Made by a program: the position numbers and the translations under genes. From contig NZ_BLAJ01000004.1 in the NCBI RefSeq assembly GCF_009176305.1, positions 434,001 through 498,000 on the forward strand: DNA of 64,000 bases, written 5' to 3'. The notes under the pieces are model-generated. The model searched no databases. It was not told the DNA's origin and worked only from the letters and a program-made list of their open reading frames with translations. Numbering within the stretch: the first letter of the stretch is position 1; every line of letters begins with the position of its first letter. Source of the stretch: Martinezella dioscoreae (GTDB lineage Bacteria; Pseudomonadota; Alphaproteobacteria; Rhizobiales; Rhizobiaceae). Below, in pieces: positions 59,938-64,000 of the stretch.

Positions 59938-60127
59938 GAATATCGTCTCTTCCGATGGATCAATCGTAAAGACGCAATTCATGTGCCAATAGGCGCAGGC
60001 GTTAATCCGGCCGGGTATATCGGAGCTCAGGTGTAGACTGCTGCCCGTTTGTGCGGCGATCTGCCGCTCCGTTCAGCATCCGTCGGAATTGGCAGGCTTA
60101 ATGCCGGGCAGGAAAGGGGCTTTGAGT

Positions 60128-60811
60128 TCATCGATAGCGCGGTCCCGCTTGCGTGACGATCACGTCCATCGGAATGTCATGAGCGAGCGGACGGATGGTA
60201 TCGATCCTCTGCGATTCGAAGCCGACGCCGATGACCAAAGGCTTGCGCTCGAGGGCCGCAAGGGTTCTGTCGAAAAATCCGCCTCCATAACCAAGACGGT
60301 AGCAGGCTGGATCGAAGCCGACCAGGGGCGCGATGACGATATCGGGAACCGCTTGCCTGCCCTCTGCCGGCACGGGAATGTTCCATACCCCGCGTTCGAG
60401 CCGCTCTCCTGTTTTCCATGATCGGAATATCAAGGGTTCTGCCTTGGCGACAACGACCGGCAACAGGCAATCCGCGCCTTGTGCCGTCAAGGCCGCCATC
60501 CATCCTCTCAAGTCCGGCTCTCCCGAGAAGGGCCAGAACAGGCTGATATGTTTGCCGTCTATATCGGTGACAATCTGATCGAGATAGGTGGCGATCGCGC
60601 CTGCATATTCTTCACGCTTTGCGATTGGCAGCGCCTTTCGCTCGCCGATCAGCCTTTGCCGCTCAATCCTTCGCCACGCGAAAATATCCGAAGCCCGGTC
60701 TTCATCGGGTGAAATGCCGCTATAGGCTCGGTCGACCTCGTGCAACATGCAGGCAGGCGATGCGTATTCGCGGATTGCCTCGTCGGTTTCACGTTGATCT
60801 GGTTTTGCCAT
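60128..60811 (-). CDS. 5-formyltetrahydrofolate cyclo-ligase family protein
   Basis: A 227-residue protein of the 5-FTHF cyclo-ligase fold, which converts 5-formyl-THF to 5,10-methenyl-THF with ATP. The signature LGYGGGFFDRTLAAL is present (about 180-194), with upstream RQRLIGERKALPIAKREEY and YLDQIVTDIDGKHISLFWPF. The N-terminal 50 residues are longer than in the classical enzyme. Some proteobacterial paralogues have other roles, for example near one-carbon or amine catabolism. The start at ATG 60811 has only GACGGGCGG before it. It is divergent from the LysR gene. Confidence 0.78.
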   Translation of the reverse strand: MAKPDQRETDEAIREYASPACMLHEVDRAYSGISPDEDRASDIFAWRRIERQRLIGERKALPIAKREEYAGAIATYLDQIVTDIDGKHISLFWPFSGEPDLRGWMAALTAQGADCLLPVVVAKAEPLIFRSWKTGERLERGVWNIPVPAEGRQAVPDIVIAPLVGFDPACYRLGYGGGFFDRTLAALERKPLVIGVGFESQRIDTIRPLAHDIPMDVIVTQAGPRYR

Positions 60812-60909
60812 CCGCCCGTCAGAACTCCATTTCCTGGCTCGATACCGAAACATGCTTGAGCTGCGACAATGATTTTTATATAGGGAATAATAAGGTAACT
60901 TAATTCCTG

Positions 60910-60951
60910 AATCGAGATCTTTTAATTGGACCTCTCATCAATCGAGATCTT
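60910..60951. repeat. 12-bp direct repeat at the LysR start
   Basis: AATCGAGATCTT occurs exactly at 60910-60921 and again at 60940-60951, a 30-bp period. The first copy is just before the LysR TTG start, the second inside its first codons (Ser-Ile-Glu-Ile). The spacing puts both copies on nearly the same face of the helix. It may be coincidence or a binding site. Confidence 0.35.
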
Positions 60952-61831
60952 CCTTGCCGTGGCCAATGACCGCAGCGTGACGAAGGCCGCGAAGGCCGTG
61001 GGGCGCGTGCCGTCGAACGTGACGACGCGTATCCAGCAGTTGGAAGACGATCTGGGCGTCCTGCTCTTCAGCCGCGACGGCAAGAAGATGACCCTGACGA
61101 AAGAAGGCGAGACATTTCACCGCTATGCCAATCGGCTCGCCGCGCTTGCGCTCGAGGCGCGTCAGGCGGTCAGGCCCCAGCGCCCAACGGGCACATTGCG
61201 TCTGGGGACGATGGAAAGCACGGCGGCAAGCCGGCTGCCCGCGGCGCTCAGCCGGTTCAACCAAATGTGGCCGGATGTATCGCTCAAGCTGACGCTTGGC
61301 GCCTCCCGCGACCTTGCTCAAGATGTTCTGCGCGATGTTCTGGACTGCGCGCTGATCGCCCGGCCGCCAAAGGCAATGCTGGATGAAGATCCAAGTTTCG
61401 CGGCTGAACTCAAGCAGCTCGAAGCCGAACCGGTATTTGTCGAGGATCTGCTGCTCCTGCTGCCATCCGGGCATCCGCCGATCCGGTCGGCTGCCGATTT
61501 GCGCGTTGGTTCGATTGCTGCCCTTGAGCCCGGATGCACTTATCGCGGGATTGCAGAAGGCTGGGCGCGCAGGTCGAGCTCTCTGCCAACGACCGAACTT
61601 GGCTCCTATCATGCGATTCTGGCCAGTGTGGCGACCGGCAACGCAGCCGGTGTCATGCCAAGATCGGTTCTCGATCTCATGCACTGGCCGGCGACATCGG
61701 TGACGCACCAGCTCGCCATGGTCGACACGATCCTTATCTCGCGCAAGAATGGTCGTCCGAGTTCGCTCGATGCGTTTCAAGAGGTCCTCGGCGCCACCAG
61801 GGGCAAGGGCCTGCCGCTACCGTCGAACTAG
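60926..61831 (+). CDS. LysR-family transcriptional regulator
   Basis: A 301-residue regulator. The N-terminal helix-turn-helix (about 4-60) reads SIEIFLAVANDRSVTKAAKA with VPSNVTTRIQQLEDDLGVLL. The effector domain (about 90-295) has GTLRLGTMESTAASRLPAAL and VEDLLLLLPSGHPPI. The start is TTG 60926, in phase with the family N-terminus. The HPP-CBS membrane protein gene follows 53 bp downstream on the same strand and may be its target. Divergent to the cyclo-ligase gene. Confidence 0.86.
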   Translation: MDLSSIEIFLAVANDRSVTKAAKAVGRVPSNVTTRIQQLEDDLGVLLFSRDGKKMTLTKEGETFHRYANRLAALALEARQAVRPQRPTGTLRLGTMESTAASRLPAALSRFNQMWPDVSLKLTLGASRDLAQDVLRDVLDCALIARPPKAMLDEDPSFAAELKQLEAEPVFVEDLLLLLPSGHPPIRSAADLRVGSIAALEPGCTYRGIAEGWARRSSSLPTTELGSYHAILASVATGNAAGVMPRSVLDLMHWPATSVTHQLAMVDTILISRKNGRPSSLDAFQEVLGATRGKGLPLPSN

Positions 61832-61884
61832 CCGGCGTCCCGCCGTTCATCCAAGGAAAGCCCTTCTCTAAAACTGGTTTCATC

Positions 61885-63006
61885 ATGCAGCATCCAGAAT
61901 CCCATAAGGCGGGATCCAGCCGGTTCCGCTTGTTTTCCCCGATCCTGGCCGGAGCCACCTTGCGCGAACGGCTGATCGCGTGCCTTGGTGCCTTGATCGG
62001 CATCGGCCTTACCGGCGTGATCAGCGGCTATCTCTTCGGTCAGGGGCCGCATCTTCCGCTCATCGTCGCGCCGATGGGAGCATCCGCGGTGCTGCTTTTC
62101 GCGGTTCCAGCAAGTCCGCTTGCCCAGCCTTGGTCGATCATTGGCGGCAACACCATTTCAGCCATGATGGGTATCATCGCCGCCTATCTCATCCATGATC
62201 CGATCATCGCGATCGGGGTCGGCGTCTCGCTTGCGATCGGAGCGATGTCATTTACGCGATGCCTGCATCCGCCAGGCGGTGCTGCCGCCTTGACCGCCGT
62301 TCTCGGCGGTCCGGTCGTCGCAGGCTGGGGCTTCCTGTTTCCGTTCGTGCCGGTTGCCTTGAACTCCTGCATACTCGTCGGCCTCGGACTTATGTTTCAC
62401 AAGCTTTCCAGGCGCAATTATCCGCATGTCGCCGCAAAGCCTGCCGAGAATATCCATCAGACACGTGATCTTCCGCCGCCCTTGCGGGTGGGCTTTCGAG
62501 AAGAAGATGTCGATGCCGCCTTGGGCGTGCTGGACGAGACCTTCGATATCGATCGCGCCGACCTCAGCCGCCTCTTGCGGCAGGTCGAACTGCAGGCAGC
62601 GGTGCGATCGCATGGAGATATAAGCTGCGCCGACATCATGTCGCGCGATGTCATCGCCATTGGCGAGGATGCTAAGCCGGATCACGCGAGACATCTTCTG
62701 CTGAAGCACAATATTCGAACATTGCCGGTCAAGGATCGAGAGGGCCGCCTGATCGGTACGGTCGGTTTGCGTGAGCTCTCCGGCGGCCTCGACGCCATCG
62801 CGCACGCCATATCGAAACCGGCTGTCGCCGATGCGACCGATCCTGCTCTTTCGCTCCTGCCTGTTCTGACGGACGGACGCACACACGCGGTCATCGTCAT
62901 TGATGCCGATCGGCGCGTTCTTGGTCTGATATCGCAGACGGATTTGTTGAGCGCGATGGCGCGACTTCTGCCGCCCCGCGATGCCCCGGCTCAGGCCGTC
63001 GCCTGA
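61885..63006 (+). CDS. HPP-family membrane protein with CBS domains
   Basis: A 373-residue protein. Residues about 25-180 form the HPP domain with four membrane segments and the defining motif TRCLHPPGGAAALTAVLGGP. The C-terminal part (about 225-365) is a CBS pair: CADIMSRDVIAIGEDAKPDH and LKHNIRTLPVKDREGRLIGT, then LLPVLTDGRTHAVIVIDADR and LISQTDLL. HPP proteins have been linked to nitrite transport in cyanobacteria and chloroplasts; CBS pairs sense adenine nucleotides. ATG 61885 is chosen; the longer frame overlaps the LysR gene. Confidence 0.82.
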   Translation: MQHPESHKAGSSRFRLFSPILAGATLRERLIACLGALIGIGLTGVISGYLFGQGPHLPLIVAPMGASAVLLFAVPASPLAQPWSIIGGNTISAMMGIIAAYLIHDPIIAIGVGVSLAIGAMSFTRCLHPPGGAAALTAVLGGPVVAGWGFLFPFVPVALNSCILVGLGLMFHKLSRRNYPHVAAKPAENIHQTRDLPPPLRVGFREEDVDAALGVLDETFDIDRADLSRLLRQVELQAAVRSHGDISCADIMSRDVIAIGEDAKPDHARHLLLKHNIRTLPVKDREGRLIGTVGLRELSGGLDAIAHAISKPAVADATDPALSLLPVLTDGRTHAVIVIDADRRVLGLISQTDLLSAMARLLPPRDAPAQAVA

Positions 63007-63067
63007 AATCCGCGCGGAGGTTTCGACATACTTCCATCTTCGAGCGATGACAATGCCGGTCAATGAT

Positions 63068-63421
63068 CTACCGATTGGTGAGGAAGTCCATGAGCACGAC
63101 AGCGTTATTGTGCTCGGCGTCTCTCGCACCATAAAGAAGCGTGGCAGTCGATGGCCCGATCTGCTCCCTAAGCTCTTCCACGGCCTTCGAGTTCTTCTTG
63201 AGCTCATCCTGGTAACGCCGGCGAAATTCATCCCATTTTTTTGGATCATGATCGAACCAGCGTCGCAGCTCGGCGCTTGGGGCGATGTCCTTCAGCCAGG
63301 CGTCAATATGAGCGTCGTTTTTGCTGATGCCGCGAGGCCATAGACGGTCGACGAGGATACGCTTGCCGTCGCCGTCATCAGCGGGTTCGTAAATTCGTTT
63401 GATGCGCAGAGGCATGTTCAT
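63068..63421 (-). CDS. DUF488-family protein
   Basis: A 117-residue protein of the DUF488 family. Typical blocks are IKRIYEPADDGDGKRILVDR with LWPRGISK, then DIAPSAELRRWFDHDPKKWD and EFRRRYQDELKK, then TLLYGARDAEHNNAVVLMDF. Function unknown; small proteins of this family are widespread in soil bacteria. GGAAAGACG precedes ATG 63421. An earlier in-frame codon would overlap the oxidoreductase gene by 25 bases and lacks support. Confidence 0.82.
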   Translation of the reverse strand: MNMPLRIKRIYEPADDGDGKRILVDRLWPRGISKNDAHIDAWLKDIAPSAELRRWFDHDPKKWDEFRRRYQDELKKNSKAVEELREQIGPSTATLLYGARDAEHNNAVVLMDFLTNR

Positions 63422-63507
63422 CGTCTTTCCAGGGCGGCTGCCCTTGCCGATGATAACATCCGTCTGCGGAGCTTGGTCAATAATCAGAAGACCAGTGTTT
63501 TTGTGCC

Positions 63508-64000
63508 TCAGAAATCGGCGACCTTGCCCCAAACGGATGAGGCGAAGCGGCTTGGATGATAGGGCGTCGGATCGACGACAGGCGCAGCACCGGTCACGAT
63601 GTCGGCGATCAAATGGCCGGCGCCGGGTCCGATCCCGAAACCATGGCCGGAAAATCCGGCGGCGAGGATGAAGCCGGGAAGGCCCTGGATTTCCCCAATG
63701 CCGGGAACACCGTCCGGCGTGCTGTCGATATAGCCGGCCCAGGCGGCCGTGATCCTCGTCTTGTGAAGCTCCGGCAGGAGTTCCAGGGCTCTCGCATGCG
63801 TCAGTTCGATCGTGGCATGGTCCGGTCTTGGATCGAGAATGCGCATATGCTCCATCGGCGTCGTTCGGTCGAGCCGCCAGCGCTTCAGCGATTCATGACC
63901 GGAGCGAAAGCCTTCGAGGCCGCCGGGCGACAGGCTTTTTCGCCGCTTGAGGAACATGGGAATGAATTGCGACGAGAACCTCAATTGCTGAGGCGTCACG
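63508..64000 (-). CDS. FAD-dependent amino acid oxidase-type protein, C-terminal part
   Basis: The C-terminal 163 or so residues of a DAO-family flavoprotein (glycine/D-amino acid oxidase type); the gene continues past the end of the window. Visible are RALELLPELHKTRITAAWAG, then DSTPDGVPGIGEIQGLPGFI and LAAGFSGHGFGIGPGAGHLI, the FAD-contacting segment that ends this fold. These enzymes oxidise a C-N bond of amino acids, sarcosine or similar amines. The substrate is unknown. The gene stops at 63508, 86 bp before the start of the DUF488 gene on the same strand. Confidence 0.82.
   Translation of the reverse strand, partial: VTPQQLRFSSQFIPMFLKRRKSLSPGGLEGFRSGHESLKRWRLDRTTPMEHMRILDPRPDHATIELTHARALELLPELHKTRITAAWAGYIDSTPDGVPGIGEIQGLPGFILAAGFSGHGFGIGPGAGHLIADIVTGAAPVVDPTPYHPSRFASSVWGKVADF

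Overview
The window looks like chromosome or large-plasmid DNA of an alphaproteobacterium in the Rhizobiaceae (Rhizobium/Agrobacterium type). The signs are high-GC coding sequence, a 48-bp palindrome at 31117-31164 that resembles the intergenic mosaic repeats of rhizobia, many ABC transporters each with a private regulator, and catabolic genes for plant-derived compounds. I see no rRNA, tRNA, replication origin, integrase, complete insertion sequence or CRISPR array. Most of the window is ordinary catabolic and transport DNA. The accessory-looking parts are 1-734, 5900-6660, 25100-28600 and 59458-59940, which hold broken genes.

Layout. (1) 1-2656: remnant of a peptide-type ABC ATPase, then uxuA and kdgD for sugar-acid breakdown. 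(2) 3221-6309: a secreted DUF4168 protein, a LysM protein coupled to a secreted HHExS protein, and a possibly frameshifted small secreted protein. (3) 6661-9309: an ABC importer of the sulfonate/nitrate/taurine type. (4) 9502-12518: DJ-1/PfpI protein, cupin, ICMT-like membrane methyltransferase, bile-acid/sodium-symporter-like carrier. (5) 12596-19816: a 4'-phosphopantetheinyl transferase beside a 1364-residue Pls/PosA-type adenylation-carrier-membrane synthetase, then a PepSY protein and a PhoPQ-like two-component pair. (6) 19898-25095: chemoreceptor, rubredoxin/MBL protein, Na/Pi cotransporter. (7) 25312-28496: nonsense-interrupted nucleotidyltransferase-HEPN gene, Tat-signal protein, XRE regulator with a palindromic operator, AlpA, and a PIN/ribbon-helix-helix toxin-antitoxin pair. 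(8) 28661-39210: a SorC-regulated sugar regulon with FGGY kinase, split transketolase, ribose-type ABC importer, two SDRs and a triosephosphate isomerase. (9) 39316-40196: ribB behind an FMN riboswitch. (10) 40254-44930: homocysteine S-methyltransferase, polar amino acid ABC importer and a divergent Lrp/AsnC regulator. (11) 45190-50434: shikimate/dehydroshikimate catabolism controlled by a TetR protein with two near-identical operators. (12) 50520-58310: GH42 beta-galactosidase, sugar ABC importer and ROK regulator. (13) 58445-64000: GlxA-type regulator beside the 3' stub of a proline racemase-family gene, a small membrane protein, 5-formyl-THF cyclo-ligase-like protein, LysR plus HPP-CBS protein, DUF488, and the C-terminal part of an FAD oxidoreductase.

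The most interesting parts are these. The synthetase at 13221-17315 has binding-pocket residues that suggest a basic amino acid such as lysine, which hints at a poly(basic amino acid) product. The sugar regulon at 28661-39210 has exactly the parts needed for an apulose-phosphate transketolase route with triosephosphate recycling, entered through two SDRs with no visible isomerase. Its SorC operators can be read directly from the DNA.
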